64,000 nt of DNA from Macrolepiota albuminosa (GCA_027475525.1 JAMWFC010000082.1:1922001-1986000), one strand, 5' to 3'. Shown: positions 1 through 11,594, counted from the first letter of the stretch. The notes: a model not told the origin generated them from the letters alone. A program made the numbers and translations.

Positions 1-3000
1 CTCGGTTGCATCAGCAATGGCAAGAAGAATTTGCCGACATGGTCAATGGGACACAAGCCTTCGTGAGGAAGATATTCCTCGGTTGCATCAGCAATGGCAA
101 GAAGAATTTGCCGACATGGTCAATGGGACCAAGGAGAGCTCCCGCCATGGCGGGAGGTGAACCATGAGATTAATCTCATAGACGAGAACAAGCAGTATAA
201 GTACCACTTGCCGCGCTGTCCGCGCGCCCTCCAGGAGCAACTACGCAATAAGACTAATCGCTATTTGAATGCTCAATGGTGGTCCCCATGCACCACCGCT
301 CAAGCTGCACCGTTATTGTGCATCCCGAAGAAGGATGGAACCCTTCAAACAGCTCTTGATGCGCGTCAGCGCAATGACAATACCATAAAGGATGTAACTC
401 CTTTACCAGATCAAGAGGTGATCCGGGAAGACGTGGCTCGGGCGAAGTATCGCTCAAAGATTGACCTTACTGACGCCTATGAGCAGGTGCGCATTCGCAC
501 CGAGGACGTACCCAAGACCGTATTTGCGTCGATCATGGGTACATTCACGAGCAATATAATGCAGATTGGAGACTGCAATGCTCCAGCAACTTTCCAGAGG
601 CTAATGACCTCTATCTTCCGAGACGTAATAGGACGATGCAGATTGGAGACTGCAATGCTCCAGCAACTTTCCAGAGGCTAATGACCTCTATCTTCCGAGA
701 CGTAATAGGACGTTCATGCACGTCTACTTAGATGACATATTCATCTACTCGGATACCATGGAGGAGCATGAGCAGCACCTCAGAGTCGTATTCGAACGAC
801 TGCACAAGTACAAGTTGTACTTGAAGTGGAAAAAATGTGAGCTCTACGCTCAGAGTATAGACTGCCTAGGGCATGTCATAGACAAGCGGGGTATCCACCC
901 TGATCAGGACAAGCTCGATCGTATTCGGGAGTGGCGCACGCCCCGAAACTACAATGACATCCAACGATTCGTTGGCCTTGTCAACTACATATCGAGCTTC
1001 TTGCCCAATGTCACAGCCTATACTGGGCCACTTATGGCCATGACGCAGAATGGGTCACCGTTCAATTGGAGGCCGTTGCACCAGCGGTGCTTCGAGATGG
1101 TCAAACGGATCTGTACAAAGACTCCGGTGATTCGACCAATCGACCCTAGACGGGACGAGCCTATATGGCTCATTTGCGACGCGTCCAAGACAGGCGTCGG
1201 CCGGTGATTCGACCAATCGACCCTAGACGGGACGAGCCTATATGGCTCATTTGCGACGCGTCCAAGACAGGCGTCGGAGCCATGTACGGCCAGGGAAGCA
1301 GCTGGCAGACGTGCCGCCCAGCAGGGTTCATGTCAAGTCCAAGACAGGCGTCGGAGCCATGTACGGCCAGGGAAGCAGCTGGCAGACGTGCCGCCCAGCA
1401 GGGTTCATGTCAAAGAAGTTTACGACGGCCCAGCAAAACTATGCGGTGCACGAGCTGGAGACTCTTGCCATACTCGAGGCCCTCCTCAAGTGGGAGGATA
1501 AGCTGATGGGATACCCCATCCACATCATAACGGACCACAAGGCCCTTGAGTTCTTTAAAACTCAGGTGAACTTGTCGCCGCGCCAGCGACGGTGGATAGA
1601 CTACATGTCGAGATACCAGTTTGACATCACCTATGTTAAAGGTGAACTCAACAAAGTGGCAGACTGCTTGTCGCGCTACTTTGAGAGTGATGTAGTCGGG
1701 GAGGCTCACGAGCCTCATGAGTATGTGCAGGCAGACTGCCGCATAGACCCTGATGGAGAGGATTTACCTCTCCACCGATACCAGGAGCTCAGGATGAGTA
1801 TGTGCAGGCAGACTGCCGCATAGACCCTGATGGAGAGGATTTACCTCTCCACCGATACCAGGAGCTCAGGAGCATGTCCTGGAAGTACGCGCTATGCATG
1901 ATGATGAACGGAGGCGAAGCACTCGCCTCAGAGAGCAGCGTGAAGAACGGGACGTAGCCGCCCAGTTGCTCAAGGAGCATGAAGCCGTGGACCCAGCGTC
2001 CACTAGGGAGCACGAGCGCCACGATGTACCCGTTACGCTTGCGGAGATGCTCGAAGGCGAATTGCCTTCATCCCAGCCTCCTAGCCTGGTCAATGACGAC
2101 TTCCGGCAGGAGGTGGTGCAGGACTATGGCGATGATTCTCTCTTCGCCGAGATAATCGCCAATCCTGACGACCATCCTCGGTTCAGGCATGAGCCTGGTG
2201 GACTCATCACGACGGAGAACCGTCAAGGGGTGGCAGTGGTATGCCTCCCCCGTACGCGTACCATTGTTACGTGGGTCTTGGACCAGGCCCATGCCCTGGT
2301 GGGGCACTTTGGTGCCGCCCAGACGTTGGGCTACATCCGGAGATGGTATTGGTGGCCACGTATGGCCCAAGAAGTGACTAAGTTTTGCGCGTCATGCGCA
2401 GCGTGTCAGAGGGCAAAGTTGCCCCCTGGATCCCCTCCCGGGAAGCTACACCAGCTACCCGTGCCGGTGAAACCCTGGGACTCAATCGGAATGGACTTCG
2501 TAGGTCCCTTTCCCGAGTCCAGAGGGTTTGATTACCTCTGGGTAGTCATATGCCGCATGACGAGCATGGTGCACCTCATACCGGTGTGAACTACGCTGAC
2601 GGCTAAGGAGCTGTCGTGGATCTACCTGAGGGAGATCGTTAGGCTGCATGGGCTGCCTAGCACCATTGTGAGCGATCGTGACTCAAAGTTCACGTCTCAA
2701 TGGTGGAGAGAACTCCACAAACTGCTAGGAGCGCGACTCCTCATGTCGACGTCCTTCCATCCTCAAACGGATGGGCAGACAGAGCGGGCTAACCGCAGTA
2801 TAGGTCAGATTTTGAGGGCAGTTGTTCGCCCTGACCAACTCAAACGGATGGGCAGACAGAGCGGGCTAACCGCAGTATAGGTCAGATTTTGAGGGCAGTT
2901 GTTCGCCCTGACCAACGGACTGGGTGGACTGGTGTCCACTCACCAAGTTCGCGATTAACGCGAGTATCTTGGATACCACAGGGTATGCGCCCTTTGAACT

Positions 3001-3735
3001 CAACGGAGGGTACTTGCCCTCCATGCTGCACGAAGTTCGTGCTGATACGGTGGCTCACTGTGGAGTTGTCGAGTTTGCCAGGCAGGCCCTGGAGAACATC
3101 GCGGCAGCGCATGATGCCATCATAGAGGCGCGAGTCTTCCAGGCGAAAAACGCCAATCACCGTAGGCGAGCGGACCTGCCAATAGCAGTAGGAGTGTTAG
3201 TCTACCTATCAACGCGTAATCTGAAGCTCCCAAAGGGACGGGTGAGTAAACTCTGCCCAAAGTGGGTAGGCCCATACCGCGTCCTAGACGCAGAGCCAAG
3301 TACCTCCAACTACGTGTTGGAGCTGCCTCTGGCATTACAGGAACGACGCATCGTTCCTAAGTTTCATGTGTCGCTGTTGCGACCTTACAGTGCGTCTGAC
3401 GATGCGCTGTTCCCTAGGAACGACGCATCGTTCCTAAGTTTCATGTGTCGCTGTTGCGACCTTACAGTGCGTCTGACGATGCGCTGTTCCCTAACAGGGC
3501 AACCCCGGGCCCCTATGATTTTGGGGCTCAAGACGATGACAAATGGTTCGTCGAGTGCATAATTGGGCACCGGTGGACTGAGCGTAACACGCTCGAGTTT
3601 GAAGTACGATGGTCCCTGGGGGACACAACATGGGAGCCACACTCCCATTGCTCCAAGCTAGCGGCACTTGACCGTTATTTGGAGTTGAAGGGCGTTAAGC
3701 GCCCACATCAATTAAGTAAGCGTGCCGGTGCTTAA
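1..3735 (+). pseudogene. gypsy pol (RT, RNase H, integrase, chromodomain), frame-broken, element A
   Basis: The polyprotein copies element RNA into DNA and integrates it. RT begins inside the window (KKDGT at about 330, the YLDD catalytic box near 722-735). RNase H follows (CDAS near 1237, the HELETLAILEAL block near 1449, TDHKALEF near 1530). Integrase shows an HHCC zinc-binding block around 2288-2410, the first catalytic Asp in GMDFVGP (~2490), the second in SDRDSKF (~2670) and the Glu in QTERANR (~2775). The C-terminal chromodomain-like segment (VRWSLGDTTWEP, ~3605) is followed by a stop at 3733-3735. Breaks: six 77-bp direct duplications, a 1-bp loss near 705 and an in-frame TGA at 2587-2589 where element B has an Arg codon. 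Removing the duplications largely reconciles the frames, so the gene may be less damaged than it looks. Confidence 0.92.
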
Positions 3736-4240
3736 TTTGATCGGCAGTGCGTTATTTGGAGTTGAAGGGCGTTAAGCGCCCACATCAATTAAGTAAGCGT
3801 GCCGGTGCTTAATTTGATCGGCAGTGCGATCACGGCTTGGCTGAGTTGGTCAGCAGCTGTGGCTGAAACACGTCTTAAAAGGCGAAATTTCTTTTTCGCT
3901 TTTTTCCCCAACCATGGACAGCATGCCCGTGGACTGTGGCTGAAACACGTCTTAAAAGGCGAAATTTCTTTTTCGCTTTTTTCCCCAACCATGGACAGCA
4001 TGCCCGTGGACTTAAGTGACCAGCAGCAGCAGCAGCTACAGCAGCAGCAGTTTGAGAGTACGCCGTCGGTCTTACCGTGCCCGTGGACTTGAGTGACCAG
4101 CAGCAGCAGCAGCTACAGCAGCAGCAGTTTGAGAGTACGCCGTCGGTCTTACCGTCGGCTGAAGACTTAAGTGACCAGCAGCAGCAGCAGCTACAGCAGC
4201 AGCAGTTTGAGAGTACGCCGTCGGTCTTACCGTCAGCTGA
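1..4240 (+). repeat. ten 77-bp-offset direct duplications (plus one of 78) in element A, first cluster
   Basis: Second copies start exactly 77 bases after first copies at 1/78, 561/638, 1124/1201, 1261/1338, 1721/1798, 2762/2839, 3341/3418, 3673/3750, 3857/3934 and 4001/4078. A further pair at 4093/4171 has offset 78, keeps the reading frame and carries sequence differences, so that one may be a genuine protein repeat. The others are essentially identical pairs, and each shifts the frame by two. Confidence 0.95.
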
Positions 4241-4884
4241 GGGGGGGGCAGATGGCTCCCCCGCAGACCCAAAATGCGCCCCAGTGGGGACAATCGCAAC
4301 CAGCTGTGGGCTTCCCACAGCAGCAGCAACCACCAGCGGCGGGCTACCTGCCGCAGCAGCTGGTGATCAGTGGCTATCCGCCACTTCAAACCATGCAGGG
4401 CAACTTCATGCCCCAGAACGCACCTGTGGGCGGCTATCAGCCCCAACAACCAGCACCGGGCGCTTATGCGCCACATCACACCGAGGGCCAATTCCAGCAA
4501 CAGGCCTACGGGGGGCTAGTCAGCCCCCAAGCAGCGTCGGCATGGAGGCAGCTTGCCCCTGTACCGGCAACAGGGCAACTGGGGACACATCCTTTTCCCC
4601 AGTTTACCGCCCCGGCGCACTACCCTGGGATGGGTGGTGTGCCCGTAATGATGCCGTACCCCCCGGCTTGGATGGGGGCTTGGGGCGCAATGCCCCAGTA
4701 CAGCGACTCGCATGAGTCACAAGCCAAGGGAGGCCGGTCGATTTCTCTGTCGACCACAGCACCAATTGACAATCTAGAGGGACGCAAAGCATCCCTCGTG
4801 CAGGCCACCGCGGCCATCGAGAGTACAGAAACTCTCAATACAGAACGGAGCATCAGTTCATCGGCTGATGCGCCGACGGAGAGC

Positions 4885-5040
4885 TTGGCCAAGCTCTCCT
4901 TGCTACAGCAGCTGGAAATGCCGCACCAATCCGAGCCCAGCTCGGAAGAAGAGTCGCGTCCTTTGGCCAAGCTCTCCTTGCTACAGCGCTGGAAATGCCG
5001 CACCAATCCGAGCCCAGCTCGGAAGAAGAGTCGCGTCCTT
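4885..5040 (+). repeat. direct duplication in ORF3 of element A
   Basis: Copies begin at 4911 and 4988 (offset 77). Upstream of a one-base difference the offset is 78 (TTGGCC at 4885 and 4963). The duplication moves the ORF3 frame between the segments ending at 5094 and starting before 5196. Confidence 0.9.
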
Positions 5041-6354
5041 GACGCGACAAAGGAAAAGCATGGGCTGTCGAGCCCACTCACAGCCAGGACTTAGTCCTGG
5101 CTACCCTTCTCCAACGTCTGGGAGATAACGGGTACGATGTACCCGCAGAGTCATCATTCCTCCGCGATGCGGAGGCAGTCGTCCTCATCTGCCGGATGAT
5201 GGATGACATGGATCATATGTGCGCTCAGCGCAAAACTGATCTCCTTGCCATTTCGGCCGCTCGTAAGCGGCAGACTACACCCCCAAGTCGGGACACCGAC
5301 TCCAGCAAAAGGGCGCGTCGGCAAGGAGTGGAGGACGCGCCCTCCCGCTCGATTAAGTCGAGCGTTGCTGCCCCCGGCCGGGAGGCCGGTCTAGGACGGG
5401 ACATCCTCCCCTATGAAGATGTTCCTGCTCCAGCCGCCCCCTGGCTTATCCAGCGCCTCGCCAGCGGCGCGTCTGAGGTCGTGTCTTCGCGACCAGTATC
5501 CGTGGTATCCACCACGCACTCTGGGGAGCAGAGTTCCAGGGGCATGAGCACACGCCCCATTGAGGCCAAGGCCTCACAACCCCGAAAGGATCGTCGGGGT
5601 AAGCAACCGGAAGGGCGCGCCTACGTCAACGTGCACTTCCCCGAGGATGCCCCGAAAGGGGCCCCAGGGGCTAACATCCCCTTTTTACCCGCTATACTGG
5701 TAGAGGGCCTGCCAGCCCGACTCCCGCGGTGTGTGTGGGCAATGGACCCACGATCTGAGAAGTCGGAGCCGGAGAGGCTGCCTTCCCCGCCCTCCGACGA
5801 CGATTGGTATGAGGAGCCTGAAGAGGCTCGTATGGAATCCCCAGTGCCGCACGAGACGGCGGCACAACGTATGGCGCGCGAACAGCGCAACAGCAATCGA
5901 CGAGCCAAGATGGAGCGTCGGGCGCAGAACAGTGCCAAACGAGGGGCCGCCCTCCTTGAGGACGAAACCGGGCACATCCCTGATGCGCTCGGTGTGGTAA
6001 TCTACCGTGATCACACTATTGAGCGCCAGAACTCATTCTTTGGCGCGGGGTTGGCTCCCCAATTCTATTGGTTGCCAATGACCAATACCATCTTCGTCGG
6101 GCAAGAAGCTCGCGCAGCCAGGTCCTTCGAGGACGATAAACAGGGCAACGCCGCCGCGACACCCCACAACAGTAAGGTGTACCAAGTTGCACCTCGCGGG
6201 TTTCCCCGCAGTCCTCGAGAAGTCCGCAGACTTCACGCACTGGTTAACAACCAGTTTACGCCGCTTCGTCAGCGTCAGTTGGGCTACCTCTTGCTCAACG
6301 AATTCAAGCGGGTGGCGCTCAACTGCCACCCTACGGCCCGAGACAGAGCTATGT

Positions 6355-6508
6355 CTCATTTACTCGACGAGGTCGAGTATAGGACTATCGCAGTACCCTT
6401 CGCGAGTCCAGAGGAGCGGGAGAACGTCCCGCTCATTTACTCGACGAGGTCGAGTATAGGACTATCGCAGTACCCTTCGCGAGTCCAGAGGAGCGGGAGA
6501 ACGTCCCG
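6355..6508 (+). repeat. 77-bp direct duplication in ORF3 of element A
   Basis: CTCATTTACTCGACGAGG occurs at 6355 and again at 6432. The second copy ends where the frame resumes at about 6512. Confidence 0.95.
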
Positions 6509-7540
6509 CAAATGATTGTGCTGTCGCGGCTCTATCGCCGCAAAGAGAGAGGGAAAATCGCCTTCGTCGGCCTTACCCCCCTGATCCAAAGCAACCATTT
6601 GCTTTGGACTACCTGGGCTCATACGCCCTCCTCTATGGACGCCCTGGGACGTCCAACGTGTGGACCGGTCTGGCTCTGGACCGAGCCATGCGCATTCATT
6701 GGCGCAGCCTCTTTGGGTTTGCGCTTGTACGCGCCCTCAGCGCCAGCCGCCCCTCCAAGGCCACGGTATACAAGTACCTGGCCTACGTCTTTGCCAGGCC
6801 AGGCCTCTACAAAGAGGCCGTGGCTGAGTACGAGGCGGCCACAGGGCAAGCCTTTGAGCCTCTCCACGCCGACGACCCTACCTTTGAGGTTTGGGCTGTG
6901 GACATCCCGGAAGCGTCAGCTTCCATATTCACCACTTCGGATGCGTTACGCGTCCTTCTTCACAATCAAATTCCGGTCAGCTGGGCTGACCACGCGTACA
7001 CTTATGGGGTCACCTACTTGGCCCATCTATTCTTCAGTGACAGCCGGCTCTACAACGAGGCGGCTGCTATCGACGATGAGAGGCTACAACGCCTCGACCA
7101 CTACGGTACACCCCAGTCCATCCCTCAGTGGGATGGGTGGCGCGAGGCCACCATTGGCGATCGCCAACGCCTGATGCTCCAGCAGCAGGACAGTCGTCGT
7201 GCATACGACGACGCGCTCGCCAAGGGGATGTACCTCTCCATTGGGCAAGACATTCATGCCCGCGAAATCTGGACGCGCCAGTACCCGTCCAACACCGGGG
7301 ATCTGCCTGATCCCCAACCACCTGTCCCAGGGTCGACCATCGACCCCAATCTCACACTGTCCCCCCTCCGGGACTATGACGATTCCCTGCCAGTAGCAGG
7401 GCCTTCGGGTACTTCCTACGCGCCCGCACCCGAGGATGAACTCCTCGACTATGACATGGACGACGCGACTGCCGATCCATTCCGGGAGCCTGGGGACTCT
7501 CCCATTGCCCCCGTCCCTGACTTACCGACGGCATGACCAT

Positions 7541-7694
7541 CGTATTATCTCAAGACTGTAGCTCGGTCTGATTGGGGGGTGTGTAGCGTAGTCCGCTATG
7601 TGGCGTTGGCCACATAGCGTATTATCTCAAGACTGTAGCTCGGTCTGATTGGGGGGTGTGTAGCGTAGTCCGCTATGTGGCGTTGGCCACATAG
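7541..7694 (+). repeat. 77-bp direct duplication across ORF3 end, PPT and LTR start
   Basis: CGTATTATCTCAAGACTG occurs at 7541 and 7618. The unit straddles three functionally unrelated parts of the element, which argues against a biological repeat unit. Confidence 0.95.
7570..7581 (+). other. polypurine tract of element A
   Basis: A six-G run followed by TG sits directly before the LTR start TGTAGCG. Element B has the same arrangement (six G then TA, then TGTAACGG at 53979). This is the expected plus-strand priming site. The 77-bp duplication repeats it at about 7647-7658. Confidence 0.7.
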
Positions 7695-7893
7695 CTTTAC
7701 TTACCTTACAGTAGATACTATTATATTATATTTATTATAATATAATATTAATTTACATTATTATATAAATTAGTTTACCAGCTGCTTACAAAGCAGCTTA
7801 TCTTTTGTTTGTACTACATAGTCAATAGACCGGACTGGTCTGATTCTGTGCAGTGTGAACATTAAGCTCACAAATCCTTGTAACTTCGTTACA
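7582..7893 (+). repeat. 3' LTR of element A
   Basis: The LTR starts TGTAGCG and ends GTTACA, matching the TG...CA termini and the GTTACA end of the LTRs of element B and of the LTR at 61340. It spans 312 bp as assembled, but 77 bp of that is an internal direct duplication, so the natural length is probably 235 bp. The middle is almost pure A/T (about 7715-7770). It is followed by a short hairpin with arms AGCTGCTT/AAGCAGCT near 7781-7799. Confidence 0.8.
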
Positions 7894-7908
7894 GAGTAAT
7901 CCAGTGGA

Positions 7909-8062
7909 GGAGGGACCTAAAGGGGCAAGAGAGGGCTCAAGCAGGCTGAAGGGGGCTCCCAGACCGAAATGTAAAGACTTGTTCTGGAGGGACCTAAAGG
8001 GGCAAGAGAGGGCTCAAGCAGGCTGAAGGGGGCTCCCAGACCGAAATGTAAAGACTTGTTCT
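7909..8062 (+). repeat. 77-bp direct duplication in non-coding flank
   Basis: GGAGGGACCTAAAGGGGC occurs at 7909 and 7986. Confidence 0.95.
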
Positions 8063-8383
8063 GCTGTAAGGGCGACCCCTAGAGACTGTGGCTCAGTCAC
8101 ACAGCTGGCAGAGGGAGATCCAAAGTGTATTAGAATATATACTGACAATATCAAGGTAGCTACTCACCTGGCAGAGGGAGATCCAAAGAGAACAAGTCTA
8201 GGGATTCCCTATGCCAGGTTGGACACTTCTGGGGCCTCTGAAGCATGGGAAACAACTGTACAGTACAACAAAACCTTAAAAACTTGAAAATTGCCTACAC
8301 AAATACTTGTACAAATAAGGAGCAAACTCTAGCAAACTCTGGCTTATATAAGCGGTCTGGAAGCGGTGCTGAGTGGGCCCACG

Positions 8384-8537
8384 CTTGTCTGAATGGTGGC
8401 TAAAGAACCAGAGCATCTCAAGGGCTGAGAGTAGTACTAACAGATAGTGTTGAAAGAACACTTGTCTGAATGGTGGCTAAAGAACCAGAGCATCTCAAGG
8501 GCTGAGAGTAGTACTAACAGATAGTGTTGAAAGAACA
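8384..8537 (+). repeat. 77-bp direct duplication in AT-rich non-coding DNA
   Basis: CTTGTCTGAATGGTGGC occurs at 8384 and 8461. Confidence 0.95.
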
Positions 8538-10090
8538 GAAACAGTAAAATGAAATAATGTCAGAAGAAATAAGAGAATGAATGGAAGGAGAGTGAAGAAA
8601 TAAGGAGTGAGAAAAGGAAGAAATGAGGAGTCCCCTGACACTTTCAGCCTATATATTGTCAAATTTTTTGTATAGTTGATGATTTGTCAATTTAATGCTT
8701 GAGTTTATAAGTATGTTCTATAAACTTGATAAAAGTTTTGCATCACCAGTGTTATTGGAAAATCCATAATAAAGCAATATAGCTGTTAATCAGAAAAAAA
8801 TAAAGCATTTAACAGCTGATTGTTTAACTTACAGTACCAGTATTCCACAATTAAGAAGAAAGCAGAGGTTTTTTCAGTATTTACTTTTTTTAAATTCCAC
8901 AACAGCAGAACTTACTGATGCATTATTTATTATCTATCTATATATCTCCATATCATAACTATAAAGATCACAGGAGGCAATGACTCTTGAGCTCTGTGAT
9001 ACTGACAGTTATTAAAGTTCCAACTAATTCTTGAGACAATCTAGTGTCTTATGACAATAAGTACTTATGTAGAGCCTATATATCAAATTGGCTATCAGAA
9101 TCTGCTGTTGATATCTCATGACAATCTGAGGCCAGGATTGAGATGCTAATGGAAATTGCACTTTTCAAGCTAAGAGTTCAAATATGACTTTGTCAGCTTC
9201 TGAATGTTTACAACAATATTATAAAAAAAAGAAAAGCAAATGTTACAATTGTTTATAGGTCATTTCCATCAGTGTTCTTTTTAGTGCATTCCAAAATGCA
9301 TATTTCCATTTCCTATCTCTATGGCCTGCTGTTCCTGTCTTTGTTCTTCCAGAATAAAACACAACAGTGCACACATTGATCTATATGCCTCAGGCCTTAT
9401 TAATGGATGTCTCAAATATCATCTGCATTATGACACTTAGCATTGATTAAACTATTTTGACCATGCTGTCATATTGTTTTGGCTAAAAGCATTATCTCCT
9501 GAATACAGTCAAACTAGAGCTTCCAGCTAAATATGCACTAAATGCAGAGAAAGATATTTCTTGGCAAAACAATGTAAAAACACTTTTGTGATTCAAATAC
9601 CACAGAGAGAGATCTCATACAGATATTTTTGGTCACAACTTTGATGAATGCCAATTACACCACACATCACATCCTGTGTACCACTCCTCTGGTGCTTGCA
9701 CAATGTGCAATGTCAAGTCATGCAGTATAATTCAAAGTGCATCAAGTGTTAGCTCTTGGCTCTCATCAGAGCAGTAGTCCAATAGTGGCAAGTGAGCCTT
9801 GGCTAGGTATTTTCCTCACACTGTAATACCCACCTGTTTAGGATCTCTGAGCTGGTCTTTGTCCAAGTAGGCAGCAGTCCAAATACTGCTATACTCTTTC
9901 TTAGTAAATTCTATGTTGGATAGACATATAAAATAATATGCTCTAGAGAAGTAGCATTTCTATAGAGCTGTGGAATGGTTTAGAGCAGCAGTTAAACTCT
10001 CTGATGAGCCTTTTACAAGAGCAAAACATCAATTTCAGAATTTTATTTAAATATTTCTGACAAAACCATAGAAAAAGTATGTTAACTGAA

Positions 10091-10196
10091 GGAGGACGCA
10101 TGGTGTAGTGGTAACACACTCAAAGTCTAAACCCCTTGAGTGGCCTCATGCTGATAAATACTGCAGCAAGAGGTTATGGATTCAAACTGCATTCCT
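10091..10196 (+). other. tRNA-like sequence, possible SINE head or degenerate tRNA
   Basis: A box A-like TGGTGTAGTGG (10101) is followed about 75 bp later by a box B-like GGATTCAAAC (10178). Between them, CACTCAA and TTGAGTG can pair as a 7-bp stem around a 12-base loop. The spacing is longer than in an intron-free tRNA and the acceptor stem is imperfect, so a working tRNA is unlikely. A tRNA-derived SINE remnant is the better guess. Confidence 0.35.
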
Positions 10197-10210
10197 TATT
10201 CAGGTACCTA

Positions 10211-10432
10211 CAGTGGCTCAAAAAACTGTCCCAATGTTTCATACTTTTTGAAAGATGACATTGGCATGAAGGATGGGAAGTATGTAAAATTCTGATTAAA
10301 TCATGTAAATTACTATGGCATTGTAGCTACAGAATGAATTTAGGTTTATGTAATCAAGATCAAAACTGATAGAGCAATAGCCATTTTAAAATATTCACTT
10401 ATTGGGACAGTTTTTTGAGCATCTCTAATTTT
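10211..10432 (+). repeat. left TIR of the Tc1 element
   Basis: It pairs with 11595-11816 over 222 bp. The outer motif GCTCAAAAAACTGTCCCAAT at its start reappears in inverted orientation near its inner end (about 10400-10420), so each TIR is itself an inverted pair. Confidence 0.9.
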
Positions 10433-10570
10433 TCAGGTTTATCCCTATTTTACTCAGAAATAAAGAGTAAGTTGCATGTGGGAATATAAACAAAGTCATG
10501 TGACCATGTTTAGATATATTTGGGAGTAGTTCAAGCTGGTTGAACCACATCTTGACCTTCAACCACTATC

Positions 10571-11589
10571 ATGAAACCTATTCCTTCTGCACAATACTCT
10601 ACTGTTGCTTCTTTTCTTGCTCAAGGGTATTCTCTGGTCAGATTGGGGCTCAAACTGGTCTAGGGAAGTCTACTACTGGGAGGATTGGTAGAGAGTTGGA
10701 GATGGACAAGGAAAACCATCCTGGAGGCTGTCCTGCTAAGCTTACTCCATGTGATAAACAGGCTATTGTTCGACAAATCTCAACTGAGAGACTTGATACA
10801 GCTGTCCAGGCCACTAATTTTATCAACAACATCATTTCCAACCCTGTCTCTTCCAAGACTGTCTGGAATGTGTTGAAGGAGGAGAGGTATTGGTCTGCTA
10901 CCAAGAGAAAAGTTCCTATGCTCAAAGCTAAACATTGACAACTACAGCTTAAATGGGCTCAGAAGCATCAGAACTGGACTATAGAGGACTGGAAAAGGGT
11001 GTTGTGGATAGATGAGACAAAGATTAACAGGATTGGGTCAGATGGGAAGCAGTATGTGTGGAAGCTACAAGGAGAAGACATTTCAGACTAAACAACTACA
11101 CCTACTGTGAAGCATGGAGGAGGGAATAATCTCATAGTATGGGGCTGTATGAGTTGGAATGGAGTAGAAAAGCTTGTAGAGGTGGTGGGGATCATGAATG
11201 CAGAGCAGTACTGTGAAATTTTAGATGATGGAGCAAAGGAGAACTTTGAGAAGTTGGAGATGGAGGAGGGTGCCCACTATTTTCAACAGGACAATGACTC
11301 CAAACACAACTCCAAGAGGGCTGACAAGTGGTTTGAGGACAACAACTTTAATGTCCTTTGGTGGCCAGCCCAATCCCCTGATCTCAACCCTATTGAACAT
11401 CTCTGGGAGTACCTCAAAGAGCAACTTAGGCAGTATAAAACATCTCCTTATGGTGTGCATGAATTATGGGAGAGGGTTGCAAAGGAGTGGGATGAAATAC
11501 TACCAGAGGTATGCCAAAGACTAATAAAAAGCATGCCTAGAAGGATTCAAGCAGTTATCAAGGCAAATGGAGGACATACAAAGTACTAG
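10571..11589 (+). pseudogene. Tc1-like transposase (DD34E), inactive
   Basis: The product would bind the TIRs and move the element by cut-and-paste. The likely start is the ATG at 10571 (MKPIPSAQYS). A helix-turn-helix region follows (GAQTGLGKSTTGRI, ~10645). The catalytic residues are visible: Asp in LWIDET (11011-11013), Asp in QQDND (11290-11292) and Glu in NPIEHLW (11395-11397). There are 34 residues between the last two, the Tc1 spacing. Total length of about 340 residues is normal for the family. Breaks: a 1-bp shift near 10640 just before the helix-turn-helix, TGA at 10936-10938 and TAA at 11089-11091. The catalytic core is otherwise intact. Confidence 0.93.
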
Positions 11590-11594
11590 ATACT

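Larger units (their letters stand above)
3991..7536 (+). pseudogene. ORF3 of element A: uncharacterised accessory gypsy protein downstream of pol
   Basis: I do not recognise the family. The reading frame begins at an ATG (3991, duplicated from 3914) after a pyrimidine-rich stretch and ends at 7536, 45 bp before the LTR. The N-terminus is Gln-rich with a 26-residue in-frame tandem repeat. A Pro/Gln/Tyr/Gly-rich low-complexity part follows, then a helical stretch with a basic cluster (KRARRQ near 5313), and then a conserved C-terminal region. That region contains LFGFALVRAL (~6709), ARPGLYKEA (~6794), an LLHN...WADHAYTYGV block (~6955-7011) and YGTPQSIPQWDGWRE (~7102). The same blocks occur in element B (50607-53620) and in a decayed copy on the minus strand at 62962-64000. 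The frame is broken by 77-bp duplications and by shifts at a G8 run (4241-4248) and a C6 run (6576-6581). No transmembrane segment is seen, so an envelope role is not supported. Confidence 0.85.
1..7893 (+). mobile_element. Ty3/gypsy chromovirus element A (3' portion; 5' end outside window)
   Basis: Order along the plus strand is reverse transcriptase, RNase H, integrase, chromodomain, an additional long ORF, a G-rich polypurine tract and a 3' LTR. RT-RNaseH-integrase order is diagnostic of Ty3/gypsy, and the chromodomain-like end of pol places it among chromoviruses. The coding part is CpG-rich and 70-80% similar by eye to the complete element B at 42427-54154, so it is a relatively young copy. 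The gag region and 5' LTR lie before base 1. Its reading frames are interrupted mainly by 77-bp direct duplications rather than by scattered decay. The 5-bp target duplication cannot be tested because the left end is missing. Confidence 0.93.
7894..10090. other. AT-rich, CpG-poor stretch without a recognisable gene
   Basis: No reading frame longer than about 60 codons looks real. A 21-base sequence beginning CTGGCAGAGGGAGATCC is repeated at about 8105 and 8168. Pieces of the MITE family of 12189-13304 occur at 9544-9583 (outer end) and 10029-10088 (inner end). Otherwise I see nothing. Confidence 0.6.

Noticed and set aside
1..4240. Regularly spaced direct repeats resembling a CRISPR array
   Set aside because: Each repeat pair has a different sequence and there are only two copies per pair, with no spacer structure. 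The genome is eukaryotic.
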